Source: Tribonema minus
Lineage: Eukaryota > Sar > Xanthophyceae > Tribonematales > Tribonemataceae
Length of the DNA stretch: 64,000 nt
Reading direction: 5' to 3'
Assembly (NCBI GenBank): GCA_017506865.1
Contig: JAFCMP010000223.1
Span: 1,116,001 to 1,180,000, forward strand
Notes under the pieces: model-generated
The model's database searches: none
What the model was told of the DNA's origin: nothing
What the model saw: the letters and a program-made list of their open reading frames with translations, nothing else
Program-made: the position numbers and the translations under genes
In this document: one piece after another, positions 1 to 9,562 of the stretch
Position numbering within the stretch: the stretch's first letter is position 1
Layout: each line of letters starts with the position of its first letter

Positions 1-49
1 TCGTATAGCTCGCGCGTGTCATGAATACTTCAAGACATGCTCGCATAGC

Positions 50-500
50 TCGCATTGTCTTGAAGTATAACCCCCCACAGGATGCCTTTGGGTTCGCCAA
101 GGTCTTGGAATTAGGGCCAGGGGATGGGTAAATGGAGGTTTGGGTTAAGCTGCTGCTGCTGCTGCAACATGCTGCATGACAAACGCTGTTTCTGCAGCGC
201 TCCACAAATGCGGTGGGTCAGCAGCCCCCATTTTGTTGTTGCCAGTCACAAGTGCGTGAGGAAGTGGTGGGTGGTGAATAGCACTTTGCTGGTGCCGCCT
301 CCGTGCAAGATGGTGGCTTAAAGCATAACTCACATGTCTTGAAGTATAACCCCCCCCCTGCTGCATTGACTAACCCATGAAGCAGCGCTCCACGGGTGCG
401 GTGGGTCAGCAGCCCCCCCTCATAGTTGACAATCAGAAGTGCGGGATGAGGCGCTCTGAAGAGCACTTTGCTGATACGCCTCAGTGCAAGATGGTGGCTT
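50..500. repeat. Imperfect tandem duplication, two units
   Basis: Two units, about 50-320 and 330-500, share blocks in the same order: TCTTGAAGTATAACCCCCC, then GCAGCGCTCCAC, then GCGGTGGGTCAGCAGCCCCC, then GCACTTTGCTG, then GTGCAAGATGGTGGCT. The first unit carries an additional CTG-rich insert. It looks like a local duplication that has since diverged. No coding potential was recognised. Confidence 0.6.
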
Positions 501-881
501 GGTGAGCCATGTCAGAGAATGCACGGCTGGCTCCGGAGACACGGCGCTCGCGAAAAATAGTTTTGAAACTGGCCAGTTGTTCAGGCGCTGATAATTTATA
601 CTTTGAAGTAAGTGCCATTAGTGCTTTAAATAGTTCAGGGTGACAGGGTGAGGACGAAGACAAAACGCAGGCAGCTGGCCACTTGTCACCAAGACCTACA
701 GTAGCACATTCGATAGCAGTTTGGCTGCAATGAGAGCCACAGAAGGTGGCTGCAGTCTGGAACCGAGCTTAAGTATGGGGTCAAGCATTGAATTGGGTGT
801 GACATCAATCACATAGGCTTTAAATTGATCATACTGTTGTCAGATGCAGCATTTTGCAGGCTTCTCACTGTTATGGAAGCG

Positions 882-927
882 GCGCTGTGATGTGTCTGGG
901 CGCAGCGCTGTGATGTGTCTGGGCGCA
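882..927. repeat. Short perfect tandem repeat (23 bp x 2)
   Basis: The unit starting GCGCTGTGATGTGTCTGGGC occurs twice head to tail and is followed by a partial third copy beginning GCGCTGAT. Confidence 0.75.
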
Positions 928-1280
928 GCGCTGATCTGAATATGGCCTCGGCGCTGCCTTTTGCAGGTGCGCACTGCTGCCTGCACCACAGCAATGAACA
1001 CAGCGCGCCTTGGCACTTGACCACTGCAGGACCAGCAGCGTACAAGCTTTTAAGAGAGCTTGTGATCATCACCACCGCCTTGTGTTGACATACTGTCTCA
1101 CATGATGGGACGTCGCTCACTGTGTTCAATCCGCCCATGCATCCGCTCTCGCCTGCTGCTGCGCGCTCAGCGCGCTGGAGCGCCGCCCCAATCATCAAGT
1201 CATCGTGAGCATATACGTCAAGTACTCACGCATGAAACAATCCCTGCTCGCCCCCCCCACCGCCACCCCCCGTCCCGCAG

Positions 1281-1530
1281 CCTGCTCACGTGCATGGTGG
1301 CGCAGGTGTGCGGCCTCAAGCCCGGCGACTTCATCCACACCATCGGCGATGCGCACGTGTACGTCAACCACGTGGACGCGCTGCGCGAGCAGATCAAGCG
1401 CGTGCCCAGACCGTTCCCGAAGCTGCGCCTGCACCCCGCCAGGACGGACATTGACTCGTTTGAGATGAAGGACTTTACGCTAGAGGGGTACAACCCCATG
1501 AACGCCATCAAGATGCAGATGGCGGTGTGA
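1281..1530 (+). CDS. Thymidylate synthase, C-terminal exon (probably bifunctional DHFR-TS)
   Basis: Last exon of thymidylate synthase, which methylates dUMP to dTMP using methylene-tetrahydrofolate. The reading frame contains the highly conserved C-terminal signature: LLTCMVAQVCGLKPGDF, then GDAHVYVNHVDALREQ, then the arginine/proline segment PRPFPKL, and the canonical end YNPMNAIKMQMAV followed by TGA. The family pattern is YALLTCM, so the preceding exon should end in phase 2 and the exon begins right after the AG at 1279-1280, behind a C-rich pyrimidine tract. The catalytic Cys and the N-terminal part lie upstream of the window. In plants, many algae and many protists the enzyme is fused to dihydrofolate reductase; this exon alone cannot show that. 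It is convergent with the small minus-strand gene ending at 1861. Confidence 0.93.
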
Positions 1531-1851
1531 GACACAGTGATGGCGCATGTGGCAGTGCACAGTTTGTTTCAAGTTGTACAGGACAATGAGAAGGAATGTG
1601 GCGTTTGAATGCGTGTGCGAGCGGGGCGTGCGCGCAGTGTGTGCGATGCCAAGTGCCTTGTTTGTGATGCATGACGGCAGACTCATGTATGCATCGAATG
1701 TGGTTTTGTCATGTGTGTGCAAGAGCGCCATGTGCAAAAGTGTATCATGGCGTGCCTTGTTTGTGTGCTGCATGCTGATTTGAACGGGAAAGTTGGGCAT
1801 GCATTTGTCGTGGTGCGCAGGAGGTGCACCTGTAGGCTTCAAGCTTGCATG
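1531..1851. other. Convergent 3' intergenic interval
   Basis: About 320 bp between the thymidylate synthase stop and the 3' end of the minus-strand gene at 1861. It is presumed to hold both 3' untranslated regions. Nothing else was recognised. Confidence 0.5.
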
Positions 1852-1876
1852 TACTTTTTATTAATTCTCGCTCAGG
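1852..1876 (-). mobile_element. Orphan 3' tail of the element-2 retrotransposon family
   Basis: A 25-nt block containing TTTATTAATTCTCGCTCAGG on + is identical to the 3' end of the retrotransposon at 21902-21926. Similar tails occur at 5903 and 29822. On the minus strand it reads ...GAGAATTAATAAAAAGTA and so carries an AATAAA signal. No clear target-site duplication was found. It could be an extremely 5'-truncated insertion. Confidence 0.6.
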
Positions 1877-2494
1877 CCGTGAGCATGTCTCTCACGTGAA
1901 TTGTACATGGTGGTAGTCACGGTCTTCACGATGGTCGCGATGCCCCTGCCAAACACGGCCAGCGGGTCGCCGCGTTGCCCCTCGACGTCCCTCAGGTACC
2001 CACGCGCCTTTTCCCTCTCGCCCTGCACGGCCTGGCGTGGCGCATAGGGGGGGGCGGGGGTGAGCGCCACGGCCGCGCGCATATGGGGGCGGCGTGCGCC
2101 TCGCCTGAAACTCGTGCGCATTCGGCGCCGGCGGCAGTGCGCACTGGATCGGGCAGGGTCGAGCAGACGAGCGGTGGGACAAGACTCGGCAGCACTGCCA
2201 GAAGCTACACGCCAGGGATATGCGGAACATTGACACTACAGCACGTTACATAGGCACTGATCATGTCATTCATCGCAATGACCGCTCAAAGTAGGCGGAC
2301 GAAATACAACAAGTGCGCGTGCCGCGAGCGAATTGGTTGGGGATGTAACAGCTTTGCCCCCCCCCCCCGGGACCCCAAAATGCAGCCATGTATGTCTCCT
2401 GGAGGACGAGTAGCTTGCTGTCGTGGAGATTCTACGACATGTAGGCTTACGCTGAGCTGAAGCTGCCGACAAAGCGCTTCAGAAACCAAAACAT
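1861..2494 (-). CDS. Small uncharacterised protein, two exons (about 95 aa)
   Basis: Model: exon 1 2494-2451, which begins MFWFLKRFVGSFSS and ends at a GTAAGC donor in phase 2; exon 2 2104-1861, whose acceptor TTCAG is in matching phase. The joined frame is 96 codons including stop. The C-terminal half (EREKARGYLRDVEGQRGDPL then FGRGIATIVKTVTTTMY) has strong third-position GC bias and looks coding. The family is not recognised. The short hydrophobic, basic N-terminus could be an organelle presequence or membrane anchor. The start lies 128 bp from the divergent membrane protein gene, which supports both models. The last residues, the TAA stop and an AATAAA come from a retrotransposon tail (1852-1876). 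An alternative acceptor at 2032 leaves exon 2 in a different phase and would need a further exon. Confidence 0.4.
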
Positions 2495-2621
2495 CGTCGA
2501 CAAGGCCGCCGCGCGAGAGACTGACGCTTCAGACGCGGCTGCCGCTCTGCGCCTACACACGAGCGACACCGGGCATCGGTTCAATTGACAAGGGAGCCTG
2601 CTGTCGCTCTTGCATTGTGGG
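2495..2621. promoter_or_regulatory. Divergent promoter interval
   Basis: A 127-bp interval between two head-to-head start codons (2494 on -, 2622 on +). No TATA box stands out. The assignment is inferred from gene arrangement only. Confidence 0.35.
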
Positions 2622-5600
2622 ATGGGGAGGTGTCTGTCCACGACAGCCAGGCTGATCATCGCGGCCGCTGCCCTGGCGTGCGAGTGGTCGCTCCAGCGGC
2701 AGAGATGGTGAGTACAAGACTGACGGCATGTGCATGTTCGTGCTGTGTCGTGCTCACTGACGATCACTTATTGCTCTGAAACGTGAATGTGATACCATCA
2801 GCGAGGCCGTGCTCAACTGAATGCTAGCACCAGTAACTTGCATGCAGGAGGAAAGCTTGCGTGGCAAGAATTCTTGCAGTGCCGGAATGGTTTAGAAGCA
2901 ATGAGGCAAGCAATGAGGCTCAATATTGTGCTTGTGCTCCTTGGCGAAGGTTCAGCAAGCCTTTGTGCCAGATGCGGTGATCAGGCGTGCAGCACTTTTT
3001 TCAACCCTGTCATGTGATTGCAGTCAGGATGTGAACAGGGAAGATCATGTACTGTACTGTAGTTCTGCAATCAAGCAGTGCTGACAAACGAGCTCTGCAG
3101 CACGAACCATCTGAAACCACACCGACAGAGGCTTCATCGAACGTCTGGCCTACCATGTCCATGATCATCATTTATCAATGATGCCACACTTCAAACCAGA
3201 TACCAATTTGTATACAAAAGGGCATCAATTCGGTAGCGTTGTCCGCAACTTCACCTTCCGTGACATGAAAGTGAGCAACACCATCTGTGCGTTTGCATCC
3301 GCAGCAGGCTGTTTGCCGGAGCGATACCCAGCGCATACATGCAGGAGGGAGACCCGCGTGTTGTCCTTTTTGATGACAATGCTCAGCCAACACGCGCTCT
3401 GGGGCTTCTGCTCATCACGGACTCTGATCAGGCGACTCAAAGCAACGGCAACGGCATCAGCGCATACAGCTGGGGACTGGCGACGGTGAACGCTGCGGAG
3501 TTTGAAGTTGACCTGTCGGGTGACGCAACCTCAACTTCAAGTATGGGGGGCTCAGACCATGCATACCCGGTCAAGCAGGCGGATGTGCTTTGGGCATGGG
3601 ACGATCTGTTGGCGGCTGACGCTGGACCTGTCACATTGGGCGGCGAAGGCAGCTGGAAGTTTGAGGTATGCACAGATTCTTTGAAGGTCTTTCAGAACAC
3701 TTACTGCAGGACTGTGTCGTTGATGTGTCTAACATAGCCAGCGTGCAGCTTTCTTGATTGCGTTGCCAAGTTGAGGTGCCGAGCTGCCTGCGTGACAGGT
3801 CATGCACTTTCCAGTACATACCGGACTGCTGGCCTGCCTCGAGCCTTGAACACATACTCACCAATTGACAAATTCAACTCCTGCTCACAAGTCACAAAAG
3901 CTCAAATGATTGATTAGGCTTGGCAGGGGCGGTCAACGCCTTGTTGAGACTACACAGTACACAGCGCCTAAACACACTAAAACCTTGTTATGAAGCGTAT
4001 CGAAATCAACATTTTGATGCCGGAGTCCGCAGTTGAAGTGCATGCTGCAGTGCAGGCAGCAGGTCCATTCATGGCAAATACGAGATTGTAAGAATTGTGC
4101 CAGCATCGTCGCGCCATGCTGCCTTTGGGCTTCGTGCTCAATGCCGTACTTGTGCAGTTTTTAAAAGCATGGCAGCGCATTGCGGCAAGCCGTGCTTTCA
4201 GGTGGTGCTGATTCTCCAGCTTGGCACATTGCTTGGTCGCCTTGTAGGTGGAAGGCCTCCGCAATGCAAGTTTGTGAGTCTTTGGGTGCTCTTTTGCCTC
4301 TGGTACCATGCAAGCACGTACTGCGAGCGCATAGTGGGCAGGTTTGGTAGCAGACTTCTAAGCACATCAAGCATGTAAATCTATTTGTTTGCTGCTGTCA
4401 AGGATGACCACGTATGCACAAGCTGCAAGCACTGTAAAGCTGTGAAGCGAGTACGCTCAAATCCATTATCAGTCTATTCAGGAAGCCACCGTGCATTATT
4501 TTCAGCACCTCAGCTGCGATACAGGAGCGCGACTTGCATCCACATTATAATATATCCATCACAGTCGGTGGGGCCACGCTGGAGTGCATCTAAGAGGCAC
4601 AGCATTGGGAAATAGGAAGTTGCATGAGTTCAACTCTACAAACACCACGCAACAATGCGAGTCTTGACTATATTCCATTCAGAACAGCTGCAACTGGTAT
4701 TTGGAACATCATCTGGTCGAAGGTTGGCAATGCTCAGCTTCGGAGCAACACACGTCATTGAGACAACATGCACCCACTGACACAGACTCTTTGGCTGCAA
4801 GTGACAAGCAAGTACCTCACTGGCTTTGATGTTGACTGTGTTGCGCTGCCGCAGGCCAACACATTCATCTGGTCCGCCGCCGCCGTCGCCGCCGCCGCTG
4901 CCGTGACCAGCACCAGCGACAGCGGCTCGCACGACGATGGCGCCGTAATGCTCGCGTCCGCATACATCTGCGACAGCCGCTACAGCACCGGCTGGGACGG
5001 CACACGCGAAGTTGAAGACCTGAATGACATGACCCCCACCTTCTACTACCGATCGCCATGCCCCGACAGCGGTGTCATGCTCGCTATAGAGGCCGGCGTT
5101 CCCTACCTCTTTGACGAGGACTTCAACATTGTCTACGAGCTGACGGCGCAGGGTTTCACGCTGATCGCTGCTGCAGAGGCCGCAGCAACGCTCGTCACGT
5201 TGGCGGATGCTACGCCGTCAGCAGCGCCGACGTCAGCGCCTCGCCTTCGGCCTCTGTCCGTAGAGACGACAAACTCCGGTGAGCTGATCAGCATGATATT
5301 TTTGCATCATCTTGAAGTGTGCAGCGAGCAGCTCAGGTGGCCAGGGTGCTGTGTGCTTCACATCATGCACCCTCAAATCACGTGATCTGCTTATGGTCTC
5401 TAGTATTGGGGCTAGTGTTGAGAAGTGGTACTGGTGTGTATAGCGGCTGCATTGCTGCAATGCACATCCAGGACGTTGATGATCGTGCAGTAAGCCTGGG
5501 CTGCTGATGATTGTCACTTGGTGTGTGCGGTGCTCAGGAGCGGTGGCAGCAACTCATGACAGCACACCACCATGACAGCATCGCCCCGCCCGCTGCATGG

Positions 5601-6941
5601 CAAGCTGGCACTGACTGTAACTGTCATATGACCGCATGCCTGCAGGCGCCGTCACTATAGAGCTGGTGACTGTCCTTGGGGGGGAGAGTGCGGTGCAGGG
5701 GCTCAGCACAGAGAAGCAGAAGGCCATCATGACAGCTGTTGCCGACGTGTCCGGTTCAACTGCGTACTTCATCGGTGCCAGTTCCTCAGAGGTGAGCAAT
5801 GTGGCATCCCCCCCCCTTTGCGTGCTGCCCCCCTTTGCGCACGTTTGCGTGCATGAGGGCTGCGCAAGCAAAGGCGTCAAATGTAAATTGCACTGCACAT
5901 GTACTTTTATTAATTCTCGCTCAGGGCGCGAAAGAGCCCAGATGATGGTCTAACTTGATGCTGCTGTACGGAATCTGCATGTCGTGTGACTTCTGAAAGT
6001 GTCTCAACGACAACCGCTCAAACGCCGCCGCCGCCAATGGCATCTCGGGATCCTCCCCTAAGTCCTCCTCCATGTGCCCCCCCCCCCTGGATTCTGCCAT
6101 GTGTGTCATAACACGGCCAGAATACGCCATGTGCACATGTACTTTGAAGGTACTACGGTGACAAAAGCAAGCACCCCTGGGGAAGCCTGCTGTAATGATG
6201 GACTCGTGATCACGAAGCCTCAGGCCTCTGTGCTTGCAGTCACATCGGGAGCACCAACATGGTCTGGGCTGTGAGTAGTGCTACAGTTTGATGTCATGCG
6301 TGAACCTCATGAGACCTGCAAATTCATATAGGACATTGCTGTTTGCAAAAACGCCCGTGGCGTTGCGCTGCCGTTGTACATTGCACACCGGTACTACTGC
6401 TGCAGCACACGCTCAAGGTACTAGTGCTGCAGCACACGCTCAAGCACCTGCCCCCCCTTCCCCCTGCCCACGCCTGCGACAGAACGGCTACCTGCAAGTA
6501 GCATACCAATTCAGAATGTGCGCCAGCGCGGAAGCAGCGGACAGCCTCGCCACCGCCCTCGAGGCCTCCAACCCCAATGGCGCATCCGTCAACCAGCTGC
6601 GCGATCTCTACAAGCAGTATGCGGCGCAGTACGGCGTGCCACCCGCGCAGATCACCGCCGTCGCCACCACCACCAGCATCGTCAGCACCGAAACCATCGA
6701 CGGATCCTCCGGCACTGCCGACCGCAGCGCTCAGACGGAGGCCACAGCCCCCGCAGTAGCGTTTGACATGTGGAAGTTTGGCGCGGGGGCGGCGGCAGCA
6801 GTTGCAGTGCTCGGCATTGGGGGGCTTGTCGCGATGTGCTTCAGGTGGCGGGGGGGGGCATCGCATGTGAAGCGGCAGAGCGCGTACGTTGACCGCGTGG
6901 CACACACGACGCGCAGGTCGAGCAGAGCTGCGCCGCGGTGA
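2622..6941 (+). CDS. Secreted-pathway single-pass membrane protein, seven exons (about 494 aa)
   Basis: Exons 2622-2707, 3237-3270, 3345-3665, 4855-5278, 5646-5791, 6224-6270 and 6515-6941. All have GT donors and AG acceptors with matching phases and sum to 495 codons. The N-terminus (MGRCLSTTARLIIAAAALAC) is a signal peptide. The long ectodomain contains two stretches (VTIELVTVLGGESAVQ onward and MCASAEAADSLATALEA onward) with an alternating strand/helix pattern like SEA-like adhesion repeats of algal surface proteins. A transmembrane helix near residues 435-457 (FGAGAAAAVAVLGIGGLVAM) precedes a short basic tail. The topology suggests a type I plasma-membrane protein. The function is unknown. 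Exon 2 (34 nt) and exon 6 (47 nt) are the least certain. Intron 5 carries a retrotransposon insertion (5908-6132). Confidence 0.65.
5908..6132 (-). mobile_element. 5'-truncated element-2-family retrotransposon insertion
   Basis: A 225-bp copy of the 3' end of the element at 21.9-27.4 kb, in the same orientation: the tail TTATTAATTCTCGCTCAGGG and then the 3' UTR and the last codons of the ORF. It is flanked by perfect 13-bp direct repeats GCACATGTACTTT (5895-5907 and 6133-6145), a textbook target-site duplication of target-primed reverse transcription. The empty site would read ...GTACTTTGAAGG. It sits inside intron 5 of the membrane protein gene, antisense to it. Confidence 0.85.
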
Positions 6942-8936
6942 TGGGGCACACGCGTTTGCAAAAGCGCTTTTTGGCGCATGCCATCGTCTGGTTTACGCAC
7001 GTGAAATTTCTTGTTCCCTGTTGTGCACACTGGTGCTCTGCAATATGTAGCCCGTGACGGTGGTGTACAAATATGTGCAGCAAAATGCTTTCCGGAGTGA
7101 GCTAATTTGTTTGAGTCAAAAGTGGTGAAGCAAGGGGCACGGTGTGTGAGGTTCAGGCACCTCTGCAAATTGAATGCGAGCAAAGAAAGCTTGCTTGTAG
7201 TCTAAGTGTCACCTGCTGACAAGCACTGGTCCACAACGCAGTCGTCCTAGGTCAGGGCTGCTCAAGGGCTCGCTGATGCACGATGACAGGGTCTGCACAC
7301 GTTCACACATTGTGTGATGCTTAAACTCATTCCAACTTGAATGCACGCATTAATGATTAAATTTATCACAGTGTGAGACGCGACATCCATGTTGCATGTG
7401 CGTCTCTTGTATGTACCGGCTCATGCGTGGTCTGGGATATTCAGAACTGTGGGCGTACTGACTGCAATGCTTTTCCCATTTCCAATCATGCATTTGTGTG
7501 ACAAAAATTGCTGTCAGGGCTAGTGTCACTAGTGGTACCACACATGGCGTAACAGACACAAAGCCCATTATACTAGAGTAATATGGCATTTTTACATACA
7601 ACGGCGAGTAAATCCGGCAGAGGCGCTTGTAGCCTTTTAAATCGATATTGCGAACTAACCATGTTACAGCTTGCTGACGACCTGCTTGCTGCTGGTGCTG
7701 ATGTCATGCCAAAAGGTCATCATATGCCGAGTAACACCATTCTCCAGGTTCATGTTGATCACACCGTTCCTTGCGCACTGCCTATCGGCATAGCAGCTTG
7801 AGAAAGTAGGCACAAAGCAGGGTCATCAAGTTGCACACAAAACTAATTCCGTTTAGAAAAAAAGCAAGGTGAATCAACCTCAACGTCAAGTTGAAGTTCA
7901 TCATTCCTGGGTACGTTAGTACTCAGGTCTCCCTGAGATTAAATCACCGGACGAGACGCACATTCACTTTTTATCTACTGCACGCGCGAGCAAACTGACA
8001 GCTGTTATCAGGTCCGTCTGCTCTAGAAACCTTATGACGCGAACGGCATCAAGCGCCGTGCTGTAGCCACGGCGCTGTCCAAAAGAGGTGCTCAAGAACC
8101 CTACATGGCCTGTGAGAACAAAGCGCGAACTACATCACGCTGTCGGTTGGGAAGCTTACAAGCTGCAGCAGTGCTGAGTTTGCTCTATGAAACTGCCACC
8201 CTTGGCTGATGCAGCGCCGCTGCCGCCATCTTGGTGAGACCATGGCGCTGCTCATAGGTCTCCAAGAAAATTTGTGTCTGCCGCAAAAAAACGCCCTCTT
8301 TCGCAAGAAGAGGGGATTGCGTCGTATTGCTGCACGCGCGACCGCATCCTTCTGGCAGTCCATGCAGCAAGTGGTGAAGCTCCCTGCTGCACCATCACGC
8401 GTCTCATCTCAGTGTGTGTCAGGCGCAGTCTGTGAGAGTGCGCGCTAGCGAGACGGAGGGAAGGGGTCCCCCAGATCGGGGGCATGTTGGCCAACTTCGG
8501 GCTGCTGGGGTTGGCCAACGTTGCACTGCAATCACGCAGCACTTTACATGTATGTTTGTGGGCGACAGCAGGGGCGCTTTTTGTTTTGTTTTTGTACATT
8601 TTCCTTTGGGGATTATCCCCCAGAACTTGAAGTTACTTTAGCGACAACACATGGCTGGACAGTCAGGTTTTTGAAGTACAGCGCGCGAGGGGGGGGGTAA
8701 TAGGCAGGTGCGCTGTTCACTATGCATTCTCCGATGTCCATGTTCATAGACGAATGAAATGGCTGCTTTACAATATTTAGCAAGCAACACAACGGTGAAC
8801 TGATTTATTCCGAAATAATTTCACCCGTAGACGAATCGTTCCCTGCTGCACCTTGACCGTCAGGAGTCTCCTCTAAGACATCTAGGTGCAGATCTGGTCG
8901 TCAGGCGCAGTCTGTGAGACCATGTCTGCTGCGATG

Positions 8937-8979
8937 CCCCCCCCCCCCGCCCCGTCCCGGAGGGGGGGGAAGGGGGGGG
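8937..8979. repeat. C-run/G-run palindrome, copy 1
   Basis: A run of C leads into CCCGTCCCGGAG and then runs of G. It is self-complementary around CCGG and could form a hairpin or a G-quadruplex. It is the first of three related tracts in 370 bp. Confidence 0.7.
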
Positions 8980-9138
8980 CAAACCTAGTATACTATAGTT
9001 AGGCCCCCGCACAGCACATCTGACTTTAGGGGGCTAGCGGTTTGAGCGGTCAAGCACGCATTCATCTGAAAGCTGTGTTTGTGGATAAGAGCAGGTGCTG
9101 CTGTTGTACAGCCTGAGGCCGTGGCGCGAAGCGAGACG

Positions 9139-9173
9139 CCCCCCCCCCCGGAGGGGGGGGGGAAGGGGGGGGG
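9139..9173. repeat. C-run/G-run palindrome, copy 2
   Basis: A C run, CCGGAG, then a G run interrupted by AA. The arrangement is the same as at 8937 and 9276. Confidence 0.7.
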
Positions 9174-9275
9174 ACATTCTAGGCAGGGTTCGACTGGCAA
9201 ACCTTATTCTTGTCAGCTCATTGGTGGTTATCATATCTTTAGTTTCAGGTAAAGCGCATGCGAGCTAAGTTAACG

Positions 9276-9306
9276 CCCCCCCCGTCCCGGAGGGGGGGGG
9301 GGGGGG
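9276..9306. repeat. C-run/G-run palindrome, copy 3
   Basis: A C run, GTCCCGGAG, then a G run. Its core GTCCCGGAGG is shared with copy 1. Confidence 0.7.
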
Positions 9307-9490
9307 TGCATGAGCGGTGCAGACGCTGCAAATCACGAGTTTACGGTGAATGAACTACGTAAGCGAATGAAAGTGCTGCTTCGTACATCACTCAAGCGTA
9401 AATCACATGATGTGCACTCCCTCGATGCATGAAGAGAAACTGTTCCTCACGCCCAGGACTCGACCCACTCGCAGTGGGTGCTCTCCCGCA

Positions 9491-9503
9491 ATCGTTGAAG
9501 TTG
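9491..9503. repeat. Target-site duplication of element 1, left copy
   Basis: ATCGTTGAAGTTG, repeated perfectly at 16410-16422 on the far side of the retrotransposon. It contains the window-wide heptamer TTGAAGT. Confidence 0.75.
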
Positions 9504-9562
9504 TATATTATGTCCTGGACCGCATGGGGGTTGAGCACACGATAATCGGGCGATAACTAAAT

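Larger units (their letters stand above)
1..1280. other. Intron of the thymidylate synthase gene and/or unassigned sequence
   Basis: No further thymidylate synthase exon (active-site Cys segment or folate-binding segment) could be found upstream of the last exon. The stretch therefore looks like one long intron running off the left edge, or an intron plus unrelated sequence. It holds an imperfect direct duplication (50-500) and a perfect 23-bp tandem repeat (882-927). No other convincing coding segment was seen. Confidence 0.4.
6942..9490. other. Intergenic region
   Basis: About 2.5 kb with no convincing gene. Short open frames (for example around 8130-8450) lack recognisable domains or good splice context. 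The only structure noticed is the series of C-run/G-run palindromes between 8937 and 9306 and several TTGAAGT motifs (7893, 8629, 8671). Confidence 0.5.

Noticed and set aside
8130-8450. Short open frames on both strands
   Set aside because: Mutually overlapping, no domain, no splice context.
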